64,000 nucleotides of DNA from Gp6-AA40 sp036802945. GTDB lineage: Bacteria > Acidobacteriota > Vicinamibacteria > Vicinamibacterales > UBA2999. Made by a program: the position numbers and the translations under genes. The stretch spans positions 62,001-126,000 of the forward strand of contig DAIRVG010000003.1 in assembly GCA_036802945.1 (NCBI GenBank). The letters are read 5' to 3'. Each line of letters begins with the position of its first letter. Position 1 is the stretch's first letter. Positions 33,727-42,350 of this stretch are shown here, one piece after another. The notes under the pieces were generated by a model. That model saw only the letters and a list, made by a program, of their open reading frames with translations, searched no databases and was not told the origin of the DNA.

Positions 33727-33841
33727 GGGTCAGTGGCTAGGGGTTAGTTTTGCGCGCCCGTAACGCAGCCTTCACGTTCTTCGCGTGCAGGGTCGCGGAC
33801 TAGGATTGGGATTATTCCTAGTCCCTTCTGAGGAGAGTGAG
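33727..33841. repeat. Intergenic repeat words between rsmD and coaD
   Basis: AGGGATTAGGGGTCAGTGGCTAGGGGTTAG (as AGGGGT/TAGGGG words, 33717-33747) and a GACTAGGATTGGG...TTCCTAGTCCC palindrome (about 33799-33829) precede the coaD ribosome site GAGGAGAG. Confidence 0.7.
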
Positions 33842-34360
33842 ATGCCCGGTCCGCCGCAAGGCCGACTCGCGATTTTTCCCGGATCGTTCGACCCGCTGAC
33901 CAACGGTCACGTCGACATCATTCTCCGCAGCGCGCACCTGTTCGAGCGGATCGTCGTCGCGGTGCTCGTCAATGCGGAAAAGGATCCACTGTTCTCGACC
34001 GACGAGCGCGTCGCGATCATCCGCGAAGTGTTCCGCGAGTATCCGAACATCGAGGTCGATACCTTCGCCGGGCTGCTCGTGGAATACGCGCGGCGCCGCC
34101 GCGCCAGCGCGCTCATCCGCGGCCTGCGCGCCGTGTCGGACTTCGAGTACGAGTTCCAGATGGCGCTCATGAATCGGCACCTCGAGCCGACGCTGGAGAC
34201 GGTCTTCATGATGCCCGCGGAGCAGTACACGTATCTCAGCTCGCGCCTGATCAAAGAGGTGTTCAGCCTTGGCGGGGAAGTCCGCGGGCTCGTGCCATCG
34301 ACCGTCGAGGATTGGATGCGGCGGAAACCGAAGGCTCAGATAGTTCAAGGGGTTCGGTAG
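33842..34360 (+). CDS. coaD: Phosphopantetheine adenylyltransferase
   Basis: A 172-residue nucleotidyltransferase making dephospho-CoA from 4'-phosphopantetheine and ATP. LAIFPGSFDPLTNGHVDII contains the GxFDPxTxGH motif; ALIRGLRAVSDFEYEFQMALMN and FMMPAEQYTYLSSRLIKEV are the substrate-binding segments. ATG 33842 has GAGGAGAG just upstream; the longer frame to 33785 reads through repeat words. The C-terminus ends inside a new repeat array. Confidence 0.93.
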   Translation: MPGPPQGRLAIFPGSFDPLTNGHVDIILRSAHLFERIVVAVLVNAEKDPLFSTDERVAIIREVFREYPNIEVDTFAGLLVEYARRRRASALIRGLRAVSDFEYEFQMALMNRHLEPTLETVFMMPAEQYTYLSSRLIKEVFSLGGEVRGLVPSTVEDWMRRKPKAQIVQGVR

Positions 34361-34390
34361 GTTCAGAGGGTTCAGAGGGTTCAGAGGGTC
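34351..34390. repeat. GGTTCAGAG nonamer tandem repeat
   Basis: Three to four units of GGTTCAGAG overlap the coaD stop and run to within three bases of the aminotransferase ATG. The last AGAGGG also serves as its ribosome-binding site. Confidence 0.85.
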
Positions 34391-34392
34391 AG

Positions 34393-35601
34393 ATGTCTAC
34401 CGTTCTCGCACAGCGTCTTGCACAGGTTACCGGCTCGGCCACGATGAAGGTGGCTGCCGAAGCGGATCGGCTCCGCCGCGCGGGCCACAGCATCGTCGAC
34501 TTCGGCGCCGGCGAGCCCGACTTTCCCACGCCGCAGCACGTGAAGGACGCGGCGAAGGCGGCTATCGACGCCAACTTCTCCCGCTACACGAACTCGATGG
34601 GGATCCCCGAGCTGCGTGAGGCGATCTGCGCGCAATACAAGCGGGACTACGGCATCGATTTCACGCCTGCCGAGGTGCTGATCACGAACGGTGGCAAGCA
34701 GGCGCTCTTCAACACGGCGCTCGCGCTGTTCAATCCGGGCGACGAGGTGATCACGCACGCGCCGTACTGGCCGACGATCCCCGAGCAGATCAAGATCGCG
34801 AATGCAACGCCGGTGATCGTCCAGACGAAGGCGGAAGACGGATTCACGGTGCACCCGGAGAAGATCATCGCGGCGATCACGCCAAAGACGAAGGCGATCA
34901 TCCTCAACACACCCTGCAACCCGACTGGGTCGCTGACGGAGGAGTCCGCCGTCGCGATGATCACGGACGCGGCCGTGAAGCGCGGGATCTGGATGATCAT
35001 CGACCTGTGCTACGAGCACCTGATCTACGACACGGTGCCGCACAATCTGCCGAAGCTGCTGTTCGATCGCCACCGCGACCGGACAGTGATCGCCGGATCG
35101 CTGTCGAAGACCTACGCGATGACCGGGTGGCGCGCAGGCTGGACGATTGCGCCGAAGGATCTGACAACGGCTTTCAACGTGATCCAGGGGCACTCGACGT
35201 CGAACATCACGTCGTTTGTGCAGAAGGGTGGCGTTGTGGCGCTGAACGGTCCGCAGGACGGCGTGAAAGTGATGCTCGACGAGTATCGCCGGCGCCGCGA
35301 CGCGATTCACGGATGGCTGACCGCGAATCCGGGCATCAAGTGCGTGAAGCCGAGAGGGGCGTTCTACCTGTTCCCCGACATCTCGGAGCTGCTCGGCGGC
35401 GACGTGCGCACATCCGCGGACTTCGCGCAGGGACTCATCGAGAAGGAGCACGTCGCGGTCACGCCGGGCGAAGGGTTCGACGCGCCAGGCTACCTGCGCA
35501 TCTCCTATGCGACCTCGATGGAGCAGCTGCGCGAGGGCGCGACGCGGATTCTTCGATTCGCTGAGAGCATCCAGCCTGCGAGAGCCACCGCCTCACACTG
35601 A
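34393..35601 (+). CDS. aspC: PLP-dependent aminotransferase, class I (aspartate aminotransferase-like)
   Basis: A 402-residue fold-type I aminotransferase of the Thermus-like aspartate subgroup (AT Ib). FGAGEPDFPTPQHVKDAA, YTNSMGIPELREAI, TNGGKQALFNT and LNTPCNPTGS line the active site; GSLSKTYAMTGWRAGW carries the PLP lysine. It transfers the amino group of aspartate, and possibly prephenate in relatives, to 2-oxoglutarate. ATG 34393 rather than upstream 34312 was chosen since the earlier codons translate the nonamer repeat. Confidence 0.9.
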   Translation: MSTVLAQRLAQVTGSATMKVAAEADRLRRAGHSIVDFGAGEPDFPTPQHVKDAAKAAIDANFSRYTNSMGIPELREAICAQYKRDYGIDFTPAEVLITNGGKQALFNTALALFNPGDEVITHAPYWPTIPEQIKIANATPVIVQTKAEDGFTVHPEKIIAAITPKTKAIILNTPCNPTGSLTEESAVAMITDAAVKRGIWMIIDLCYEHLIYDTVPHNLPKLLFDRHRDRTVIAGSLSKTYAMTGWRAGWTIAPKDLTTAFNVIQGHSTSNITSFVQKGGVVALNGPQDGVKVMLDEYRRRRDAIHGWLTANPGIKCVKPRGAFYLFPDISELLGGDVRTSADFAQGLIEKEHVAVTPGEGFDAPGYLRISYATSMEQLREGATRILRFAESIQPARATASH

Positions 35602-35687
35602 TCACAGCCACGGACGCGCGGAGACACGGAGGATTGGAAGTACCATAAATCTCCGTGGCTCCGTGTCTCCGTGGCTAGTCTCAGCGA
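35602..35687. repeat. CCACGGAG-family palindrome
   Basis: GCCACGGACGCGCGGAGACACGGAGGA (about 35610-35635) faces ATCTCCGTGGCTCCGTGTCTCCGTGGCTAGTCTCAGCG (about 35647-35684), separated by a dozen A/T-rich bases; the right arm ends three bases before the glcD ATG. The TCTCAGCGAATG tail recurs near 53775. Confidence 0.9.
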
Positions 35688-37076
35688 ATGTCGTTCCAGC
35701 CAGCGAGTCGCATCGTTTCCGGGCTGCGGGACATCGTTGGCCCTGAGTTCCTCAGAGTGGACCGTGAGTCGCTCGATGCCTACGGTGTCGATGCGCTCGG
35801 CAAAGGCCATCCACCCGACGTTGTAGTCCTCCCGGCGAATACCAAAGAGGTCGCCGCGATCGCGCGCACCTGCAATGCGGAGCGCGTGCCGCTCGTGGTC
35901 CGCGGCGCCGGCACCGGATTCACGGGCGGCGCGGTGCCGACCCACGGCGGCGTGCTGCTGTCGATGGAGCGGCTGAACCGCATTCTCGAGATCGACGAGC
36001 TGAATCTGCTCGCGGTGGTCGAGCCGAACGTGATCAACGCCGATCTGCAGCGGGCGGTGGAGAATGTGGGTCTCTTCTATCCCCCGGATCCGGCAAGCCT
36101 GAACCAGTCATCGATTGGCGGCAACGTCGCCGAATGTGCCGGTGGGCCGCGCGCCTTCAAGTACGGCACGACCAAGCGCTACATCCTCGCGATCGAAGCC
36201 GTACTGCCGACAGGGGAGATCGTCAACACAGGCTCCAAGGCCGTGAAGAACGTCGTCGGCTACGACCTCACGCAGCTGCTTGTTGGCTCCGAGGGCACAC
36301 TGGCGATCATCACGAAGATCACCGTCCGTCTCATGCCGAAGCCGCTTGCAAACGCGACGATGCTCGCCACCTTCGAGAATATCCGCGGGGCGGTCGATGC
36401 GGTGTCTGAGCTGATTCGACGGCGGGTGGTGCCGGCGGCCGTGGAGCTGATCGACGGCGATTCACTCGAGGCGGTGCACGACAACGTACGCCCCGACCTC
36501 GTGTCGCCAGGAACCGCCGCGGCGCTGATCGTCGAGGTGGATGGGACGCCGAATGGCGTCGAGGAGGACCTCGATCGCGCGATCGACGCCTGCCGGAGTG
36601 CAGGCGCGAAGGAGATCACGCGCGCGGCCACCGACGCCGAGCGCGACACGATCTGGTCCGTGCGACGTCAGGTCTCGGTCGCTCTGAAGGCGACCGGACT
36701 GGTGAAGGTCAATCACGACGTCGTCGTGCCGCGCGGCCGCGTGCCGGAGCTGTTCGACGTCATCGCTGAGATGAAGAGGACGTACAGACTTCGGGTCGCC
36801 GCGTTCGGCCACGCCGGCGACGGCAACATCCACGTCAACCTGCTGTTGAAACCGGGCGACGGGGACGAACAGGCGCGCGCGAAGGACGCGGAGCAGTTTC
36901 TGTTCACCCGCGTCATCGCTCTGGAAGGGTCGATCAGCGGCGAGCATGGCATCGGGTTCGCCAAGGCGCCGTACTTGCGGCTCGAACTATCGGAAGATGA
37001 GATCGCGCTGATGAAGCGGGTCAAGGCCGCGTTCGACCCGAATGGAATTCTGAATCCGGGGAAAATTTTCCCCTAG
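35688..37076 (+). CDS. glcD: FAD-linked oxidase, glycolate oxidase GlcD-like
   Basis: A 462-residue FAD-dependent 2-hydroxyacid oxidoreductase. The N-terminal PCMH-type FAD domain shows VVRGAGTGFTGGAVPTHGGVLL and SSIGGNVAECAGGPRAFKYG; the C-terminal cap ends FGHAGDGNIHVNLL and GSISGEHGIG. It oxidises glycolate or D-lactate. Neither the FAD-binding GlcE nor the iron-sulfur GlcF subunit gene is adjacent, so the substrate and electron acceptor are not fixed; D-lactate dehydrogenase is the main alternative. Confidence 0.88.
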   Translation: MSFQPASRIVSGLRDIVGPEFLRVDRESLDAYGVDALGKGHPPDVVVLPANTKEVAAIARTCNAERVPLVVRGAGTGFTGGAVPTHGGVLLSMERLNRILEIDELNLLAVVEPNVINADLQRAVENVGLFYPPDPASLNQSSIGGNVAECAGGPRAFKYGTTKRYILAIEAVLPTGEIVNTGSKAVKNVVGYDLTQLLVGSEGTLAIITKITVRLMPKPLANATMLATFENIRGAVDAVSELIRRRVVPAAVELIDGDSLEAVHDNVRPDLVSPGTAAALIVEVDGTPNGVEEDLDRAIDACRSAGAKEITRAATDAERDTIWSVRRQVSVALKATGLVKVNHDVVVPRGRVPELFDVIAEMKRTYRLRVAAFGHAGDGNIHVNLLLKPGDGDEQARAKDAEQFLFTRVIALEGSISGEHGIGFAKAPYLRLELSEDEIALMKRVKAAFDPNGILNPGKIFP

Positions 37077-37181
37077 GCGGACCTGAAGGTCCGCCTCTAC
37101 GACGCGTGAGTCGTGCCCAATCACGTAGAGGCGGACCTTCAGGTCCACCCAATCACGTAGAGGCCGGACCTTCAGGTCCGC
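37077..37181. terminator. GGACCTGAAGGTCC palindromes between convergent genes
   Basis: AGGCGGACCT-GA-AGGTCCGCCT (37075-37096) is a perfect stem. Two further copies, CGTAGAGGCGGACCTTCAGG and CGTAGAGGCCGGACCTTCAGG, follow with a shared CCCAATCA linker. The block separates the convergent ends of glcD and the ArnT-like gene and could stop transcription both ways. A shorter relative lies at 44070-44100. Confidence 0.7.
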
Positions 37182-38834
37182 CTAGCGATTGCTGACGAGG
37201 ACCACGGTCTCGAGATCCTGTTCAGGCAGCGGCGCCAGCAGCGTCCTGAGGCGGACGCTGGCTGTATTCAGGTACGTCACCGCGCCAATCGTATTCAACG
37301 GGATGTCTGTCATCGTCTTCAGTCGTTCCAGATCGGTTTGATGGACGACGAGAAAGACGCGCTCTGATGACTTGAGAAACGCCAGCGCACCAGCATCATT
37401 GAATACCTGCACAGCATGAAATCGGGTGTAGAAGACCAGGTTTCTGACAAGCGCCTCGTATTCGCCGACAGGTTCGCCGCCATGGCGGTTCACACGAATC
37501 ATCGCGGCGATCTCTTCGACCCCCTCGGGTCGCCTGCCGGCGAAGGCACCGAACTGCAGCGTCAGCAGCAGCGCGGCCGCGGACAACGCCATCACGATCG
37601 GCAGGCGCGTCCACGCACGCGCGGCGGCAACCCAGCCGAGCGCGACGCCGGCACCGGCGACGGCGACGATGCCCGCCCACGTGACGGACGGATAGGCCGA
37701 GACGAAGAGCGAGCGCGCGCGGTACAGCAGCCCGGCCAGGAGCAGGAACATCACGGCCGTCAGGAACGTGGCTACCAGGAGTTCGCGCTGCGTTGCTCGC
37801 TCGCGCGCGGCGGCCACGCGGTCTGCGATCGCGAGGCCGAGCATCATGGCGAGCGGCGGCAGCACCGGCAGAATGTAGCGCGGCTGCTTCCCGATCGACG
37901 CCGTAAAGAGCAGCAGCGGGGCCAGTGTCCAGATCACCAGCCGCCATTCGATTGCTGTCAACCGTCGGCGGCGTTGCGCGAGGTCGCGCAGCGTGCGGAG
38001 GGGCAGCACCATTAGGAAGATCGACCAGGGGAACAGCCCGCCAATGACGATCGGCACGTAGTACCAGACCTGGCGTGGGCTGTTGAAGCGCGTTGTCGCG
38101 AAACGTTCGAGGTTATCCGCGACAAAAAAGCTCTGAAGGTACGCGACCCCGTGCGTCATCGTCATCGCGAGATACCAGGGCAGCCCGGAGACGGCGAATA
38201 ACACGACCGCTATGACGAGGTGCGAGGTGCGAAATGCGACGGCACGACGCTCACGCCACCAGATGGGAACCAGGATGATCGCTGGAATGACCAGCGCGAG
38301 CGGCCCTTTCGTTAGAAATCCAAGTCCGGCGGCAAGACCGGCGAGCGCCCACCATCGTGCCGGCACCGTCTCTTTGGGATCGGCGCCACGGAGTGCCGCC
38401 CAGATGGCTGCGGTGATGAAGAAGGCGAGCGGAAGATCCGGGAGCGCCGACCGCGCCATCAGGAAGTAGCCGTAACACGTAGCCGCGATCGCGCCGGCAA
38501 TCCACGCGGCGTCATCACGTCCGGTCAGTCGTCGCGCAGCGCCCCAGGTGAGGAGAACGAGACCCAACCCGGACAACGCGGCTCCGAAGCGAGCCATGAA
38601 TTCTGTCGTGTCGCTCGCCGCGAAGGCTCCGGCCGTCACCCAGTAGTAGAGGATTGGCTTCTGCCAGCGTTCCTCATAGTTGTAGTGAGGTGTGAGCCAG
38701 TCGCCACCCTCCACCATTTCCCGCGCGGCTTCGGCGTAGAACGCCTCATCCGAGTCGGTGATGGCCTGGCGGCCGAGTCCGAGGAAAAAGGTGAGCGCTG
38801 AGAGGAGAAGGAGGGTCGGCACCGGCCGGCGCAT
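37182..38834 (-). CDS. ArnT/PMT-family glycosyltransferase (GT39/GT83-like)
   Basis: A 550-residue membrane protein with 11-13 predicted helices. It uses lipid-linked sugar donors in the periplasm. SDEAFYAEAAREMVEGGDWLTPHYNYEERWQKPILYYW (catalytic D-E loop, here in pieces SDEAFYAEAAREM and KPILYYW) is the first-loop signature. The C-terminal part (ERVFLVVHQTDLERL) is periplasmic. It may add sugar to lipid A, undecaprenyl acceptors or proteins. ATG 38834 is the likely start; a GTG at 38879 upstream lies in a repeat word. Confidence 0.85.
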   Translation of the reverse strand: MRRPVPTLLLLSALTFFLGLGRQAITDSDEAFYAEAAREMVEGGDWLTPHYNYEERWQKPILYYWVTAGAFAASDTTEFMARFGAALSGLGLVLLTWGAARRLTGRDDAAWIAGAIAATCYGYFLMARSALPDLPLAFFITAAIWAALRGADPKETVPARWWALAGLAAGLGFLTKGPLALVIPAIILVPIWWRERRAVAFRTSHLVIAVVLFAVSGLPWYLAMTMTHGVAYLQSFFVADNLERFATTRFNSPRQVWYYVPIVIGGLFPWSIFLMVLPLRTLRDLAQRRRRLTAIEWRLVIWTLAPLLLFTASIGKQPRYILPVLPPLAMMLGLAIADRVAAARERATQRELLVATFLTAVMFLLLAGLLYRARSLFVSAYPSVTWAGIVAVAGAGVALGWVAAARAWTRLPIVMALSAAALLLTLQFGAFAGRRPEGVEEIAAMIRVNRHGGEPVGEYEALVRNLVFYTRFHAVQVFNDAGALAFLKSSERVFLVVHQTDLERLKTMTDIPLNTIGAVTYLNTASVRLRTLLAPLPEQDLETVVLVSNR

Positions 38835-38835
38835 C

Positions 38836-38882
38836 CCTCGGCGTGGCTCGGGATGTCCTGAGCGTAAGTCGAAGGACACGGG
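38836..38882. repeat. CTGAGCG-AAGTCGAAGG word
   Basis: GGCTCGGGATGTCCTGAGCG and TAAGTCGAAGGACA together look like a dispersed short repeat of the type seen in many draft genomes, located just ahead of the ArnT-like start. Confidence 0.45.
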
Positions 38883-38932
38883 CGCCAATTGTACAGTCGG
38901 CGCCGCGGTTGCCTCGATGCGATAATCAGGTC

Positions 38933-39301
38933 ATGAAGACCGTTGCGGTCATCGGTGCTTCCAGCAATCGCCACAAGTTTGGCAACAAGGCGTTTCGCGC
39001 CTTCCAGGCGGAAGGACACAAGGTCATTCCAATCAACCCGAACGAGCGCGAGGTGGAAGGGATTCCGACCTACGCGTCAGTAACCGACGTGCCCGAGCAG
39101 ATCGACATGGCGACGGTCTACGTACCGCCCGAGATCGGGATCACACTGCTCGATGGGTTTGAACAGAAGCAGATCGCCGAGATCTGGATCAACCCGGGTG
39201 CGGAAAGCGATGAGCTTCTGGCGGAGGCGCGGCGCCGCAAGCTCAAGGTCATCGAAGCCTGCAGCATTGTCGGGATTGGGCAGAATCCATATTCGTATTG
39301 A
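38933..39301 (+). CDS. CoA-binding domain protein (YccU-like)
   Basis: A 122-residue Rossmann-like protein. KTVAVIGASSNRHKFGNKAFR is the nucleotide-binding loop; VIPINPNEREVEGIPTYASV and QKQIAEIWINPGAESDELL, then VIEACSIVGIG, follow the CoA-binding family. Function in the cell unknown; it lacks the ligase domains of acetyl-CoA synthetase. Short AGG site ahead of ATG 38933. Its stop abuts the rho promoter. Confidence 0.88.
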   Translation: MKTVAVIGASSNRHKFGNKAFRAFQAEGHKVIPINPNEREVEGIPTYASVTDVPEQIDMATVYVPPEIGITLLDGFEQKQIAEIWINPGAESDELLAEARRRKLKVIEACSIVGIGQNPYSY

Positions 39302-39330
39302 TTGACAGGCCTCGGGGCCAGTCCTATACT
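39302..39330 (+). promoter_or_regulatory. Housekeeping promoter of rho
   Basis: TTGACA (39302-39307), exactly 17 bases, TATACT (39325-39330), starting one base after the CoA-binding gene stop. The predicted transcript would have a leader of about 90 bases before the rho ATG. This is the best sigma-70-type promoter in the window. Confidence 0.8.
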
Positions 39331-39425
39331 CGCGGCAAATACACTCCTAAAGTACCGCCGCCGCATTCGTCGACCTTTCGTTCATCCTCAACACAAACAA
39401 GCGCTGTAACACAGGTTTTCCAGTT

Positions 39426-40829
39426 ATGCCGACTACCCCGAAACGTCCCGGGCCCGCACGAGCGCCCGATCCAGAGTCCACTGACCCAGCGTCTGTAGCC
39501 ACCGAACCTGAGGCCACACCCCCCGGGGGGGCTGCGCCAGCAGAGCAGCAGCGGCCGTCGCCCGCGCGTGCCAGCCTGAATATCAACGATCTGAAAGACA
39601 TGAGCATTCAGAAGCTCACGCAGATCGGCAAAGACCTGAACGTGGCCGGCGCGACCGGTATGCGCAAACAGGACCTGATCTTCCAGATCCTGAAGGCGCA
39701 GACCGAGCGCAGTGGCAACATTTTCTCGGAGGGAGTGCTCGAGACGCTGCCCGACGGCTTCGGCTTCCTGCGCGCGCCCGATTACAACTATCTGCCGGGC
39801 CCGGACGACATCTACGTGTCGCCGTCGCAGATCCGCAAGTTCGACCTGCACACCGGGGATACCGTGTCGGGTCAGATCAGGCCGCCGAAGGAAGGGGAGC
39901 GCTACTTCGCGCTCATCAAGGTTGAGGCGGTCAACTTCGAGGCACCGGATCAGGCTCGCGAAAAGCTCTTTTTCGAGAACCTGACGCCGCTGTATCCGCA
40001 GGAAGCAATCCGGCTCGAAACGGCATCGGACAATCTGTCGGCCCGTGTCATGGATCTCATGACCCCCATTGGCAAAGGCCAGCGCGGCCTCATCGTGGCG
40101 CCGCCGAGGACCGGCAAGACGATGCTGCTGCAGAACATCGCGCAATCGATCACGACGAACCATCCCGAGGTGTTCCTGATCGTCCTGTTGATCGACGAGC
40201 GTCCGGAGGAAGTGACGGACATGCAGCGCTCCGTCAAGGGCGAGGTGATCTCATCGACGTTCGACGAGCCGGCGCAGCGTCACGTGCAGGTCGCCGAGAT
40301 GGTCATTGAGAAGGCGAAGCGCCTCGTCGAGCACAAGAAGGACGTGGTGATCCTGCTCGATTCAATCACGCGGCTCGCGCGTGCCTACAACACGGTCATC
40401 CCGGCGTCTGGAAAGGTGCTGTCGGGCGGGCTCGACTCGAACGCTCTGCAGAAGCCCAAGCGCTTCTTCGGCGCCGCGCGCAACATCGAGGAGGGGGGCT
40501 CGCTGACGATCATGGCGACCGCGCTGGTCGACACCGGTTCGCGCATGGACGACATCATCTTCGAAGAATTCAAGGGCACCGGCAACATGGAGATCCACCT
40601 GGATCGCAAACTGACGGACAAGCGCGTCTTCCCTTCGATCGACATCACCCGGAGCGGAACCCGCAAGGAAGAACTGCTCATCGTGAAGGAGGATCTCAAT
40701 CGCGTGTGGGTGCTCCGGAAGGTGCTCAATCCGCTCTCCCCGGTCGAAGCCATGGAATTGCTGCTCGACAAGATGGGGAAGACGAAGAGCAACGCAGACT
40801 TTCTTTCCGCAATGCAGAAAATGGGGTGA
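39426..40829 (+). CDS. rho: Transcription termination factor Rho
   Basis: A 467-residue hexameric RNA helicase that ends transcription. The N-terminus has a 50-residue Pro/Ala/Glu extension, then the helix bundle (LNINDLKDMSIQKLTQIG), the OB fold with DGFGFLRAPDYNY (RNP-type RNA contact), and the ATPase with IVAPPRTGKTMLLQNIA (P-loop), LLIDERPEEVTDM, VVILLDSITRLARAYN and SGGLDSNALQKPKRFFGAARN (Q and R loops). Start at ATG 39426; the leader could host autoregulation, as is known for other rho genes. Confidence 0.95.
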   Translation: MPTTPKRPGPARAPDPESTDPASVATEPEATPPGGAAPAEQQRPSPARASLNINDLKDMSIQKLTQIGKDLNVAGATGMRKQDLIFQILKAQTERSGNIFSEGVLETLPDGFGFLRAPDYNYLPGPDDIYVSPSQIRKFDLHTGDTVSGQIRPPKEGERYFALIKVEAVNFEAPDQAREKLFFENLTPLYPQEAIRLETASDNLSARVMDLMTPIGKGQRGLIVAPPRTGKTMLLQNIAQSITTNHPEVFLIVLLIDERPEEVTDMQRSVKGEVISSTFDEPAQRHVQVAEMVIEKAKRLVEHKKDVVILLDSITRLARAYNTVIPASGKVLSGGLDSNALQKPKRFFGAARNIEEGGSLTIMATALVDTGSRMDDIIFEEFKGTGNMEIHLDRKLTDKRVFPSIDITRSGTRKEELLIVKEDLNRVWVLRKVLNPLSPVEAMELLLDKMGKTKSNADFLSAMQKMG

Positions 40830-40833
40830 GGGG

Positions 40834-41070
40834 ATGACGACGATTCGCCTGCGGAAGAACGGTCCGTACCTGGTTGAAGACGACGATGTGAAGGTGCTGG
40901 ACTGGGACGGGAACGAATACCCGATCACCAGGCGTCCCATCGCGCTGTGCCGGTGCGGCGCCTCGACGAAGAAGCCGTTCTGCGACGGCACGCATTCAAA
41001 GATTGGATTCCAGGCCGCGGAGGCGTCTGTCGGACCGGAGGCTCGGGATAAGTCGGCTCCTCAGCAGTAA
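40834..41070 (+). CDS. CDGSH iron-sulfur domain protein
   Basis: A 78-residue protein with the 2Fe-2S CDGSH signature CRCGASTKKPFCDGTHSK, including the three Cys and one His ligand, after a beta-rich lead (IRLRKNGPYLVEDDDVKVLD). Proteins of this family hold a redox-active, transferable cluster. It starts four bases after the rho stop and is likely co-transcribed. The C-terminal about 15 residues are unordered. Confidence 0.9.
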   Translation: MTTIRLRKNGPYLVEDDDVKVLDWDGNEYPITRRPIALCRCGASTKKPFCDGTHSKIGFQAAEASVGPEARDKSAPQQ

Positions 41071-41200
41071 TTCAAAATGCAAAATTCAAAATGCAAAACA
41101 CAGCTCGTACGTAACAACGGGGTGAAAGGCCGCGGCCCGTCACCCCGTCGCTGCAAACCGAGTTCAGTTTGCAGTTTGCATCTTGAATTACATCTGCGGA
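41071..41200. repeat. AAAATGC-family inverted repeat with GTGAAAG core
   Basis: AATTCAAAATGCAAAATTC and AAAATGCAAAAC (41070-41101) pair with CAGTTTGCAGTTTGCATCTTGAATT (about 41166-41190). The loop has GTGAAAGGCCGCGGCCCGTCAC with CCCGTCG, parallel to GTGAAAG...CTCACTCCG in the copy at 29100-29217. It lies between the CDGSH gene and the convergent lipoprotein gene. Confidence 0.9.
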
Positions 41201-42112
41201 TTACCGAATAGGTATCCGCAGAGTTAGAGGCGCGGCGAGCGTCGCCGTCACGTTGGTGCCTTCGGCAACCACGACTTCCTTGCCCCGCGTGGCTGCCACC
41301 ACGCCGCCGCCAACGGCGCCTCCGGCAATCGCGCCCTTCGCGGCGCCCTTCTTTCCGCCAAGAATGCCACCCAGGATCGCACCACCCACCGCGCCAGCGC
41401 CGACCTTGGTCGCGTCTTCACCCTTCGTGGCTTCCGCCTCGAAGTTCACCGGATCCGTTCGGAGATCTTCGCGTCCGTTGTTCATCCGGACCTCGTTGAA
41501 GGCGAAGGCGATATGCGCGCGGCCTTTCACGCGGCCGGATCGCTCGACGTCGGTGACGGTTCCGGTCAGTTCCGCGCCAGCCGGGATGACCGTGTCACCG
41601 TTGATGACAACCGCATTGCTGAGACGCGCGCTCACGGGCGTCTCGACCTGCGCGGATTCCGACGAAATCGCCGACGTCATCTGGAGGGCTAGGGCAGTGC
41701 CTGTGGGCAGTGTGACCTCACGCCACTGAGCCCGTGGCGCCGGAGCCGGCGTGGCTGCAACGCGGTTGTCCTCGCGCGCCGGCAGACTCACCGCAGGCGC
41801 GGCGTTGTAGTCCGACTCATTTCGCGACGTCGTCGTTCCTCTTGGCGTCACAGTCTCACGCCGGCCAGTGGTCGCGCGGGGGGCTGCAGCCGTCCGCTGA
41901 CCGGTCACGGCTGAGTTGTCCACCGTGGAGTACGGTTGCTGCGACTGTGCCGGAGAGGCGGGCGCCACGGCCTGATCGCCTGCTGCTGGCGCATTCGCCG
42001 GCGCCGCAGCCGGATTTTGCTCGGTGTTCTGCGAATTCTCGTCGCTACGGCCGTTGCACCCCACAATAAGGGCTGAGCTGAGCAGGGCCGCGATCGTCCA
42101 GTGGCTTCTCAT
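41201..42112 (-). CDS. Lipoprotein with glycine-zipper segment
   Basis: A 303-residue exported protein. The signal ends in a lipobox (ALIVGC, Cys about residue 19), so it is probably lipid-anchored. An Ala/Pro/Thr-rich disordered part (30-130) is followed by a beta-rich domain (LPTGTALALQMTSAISSESAQVETPVSARL in blocks, GDTVIPAGAELTGTV). Then comes a glycine-zipper helix (AGAVGGAILGGILGGKKGAAKGAIAGGAVGG, in parts GAVGGAILGGILGG and GAIAGGAVGGG). The pattern suggests membrane or surface association, but no function. AGAGGTG precedes ATG 42112. Confidence 0.8.
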   Translation of the reverse strand: MRSHWTIAALLSSALIVGCNGRSDENSQNTEQNPAAAPANAPAAGDQAVAPASPAQSQQPYSTVDNSAVTGQRTAAAPRATTGRRETVTPRGTTTSRNESDYNAAPAVSLPAREDNRVAATPAPAPRAQWREVTLPTGTALALQMTSAISSESAQVETPVSARLSNAVVINGDTVIPAGAELTGTVTDVERSGRVKGRAHIAFAFNEVRMNNGREDLRTDPVNFEAEATKGEDATKVGAGAVGGAILGGILGGKKGAAKGAIAGGAVGGGVVAATRGKEVVVAEGTNVTATLAAPLTLRIPIR

Positions 42113-42350
42113 CGTTTCACCTCTTGTAGCTGGACGTCGTTCAAGGATCGGACCATCCCGCGAAACTCCCAACTCCCAAATCCCAGCTCGAGGAGCGCCA
42201 GGCGGCACAACCGATAATGTCAGTGGAAGTCGGAATTGGGGGGTGGGAGTCCGGACCGGATTCATTAGCAAGTGTTATCGTGTCTGAATAACTATCAATT
42301 TGACTGATGTGACCCATGCGGGGCACACTGGCCAACAGGAGTCAGGCTGA
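42113..42350. other. Upstream region of ilvB with short inverted repeat
   Basis: AACTCCCAACTCCCAAATCCC (about 42166-42186) faces GGAATTGGGGGGTGGGAGT (about 42231-42250), a degenerate relative of the TTTGGGA family. Downstream A/T-rich sequence (about 42262-42307) should contain the ilvB promoter. No leader peptide or T-box can be made out. Confidence 0.55.

Noticed and set aside
37077..37181. tRNA or other structured RNA
   Set aside because: The sequence is a set of palindromic words with no cloverleaf or conserved loop.
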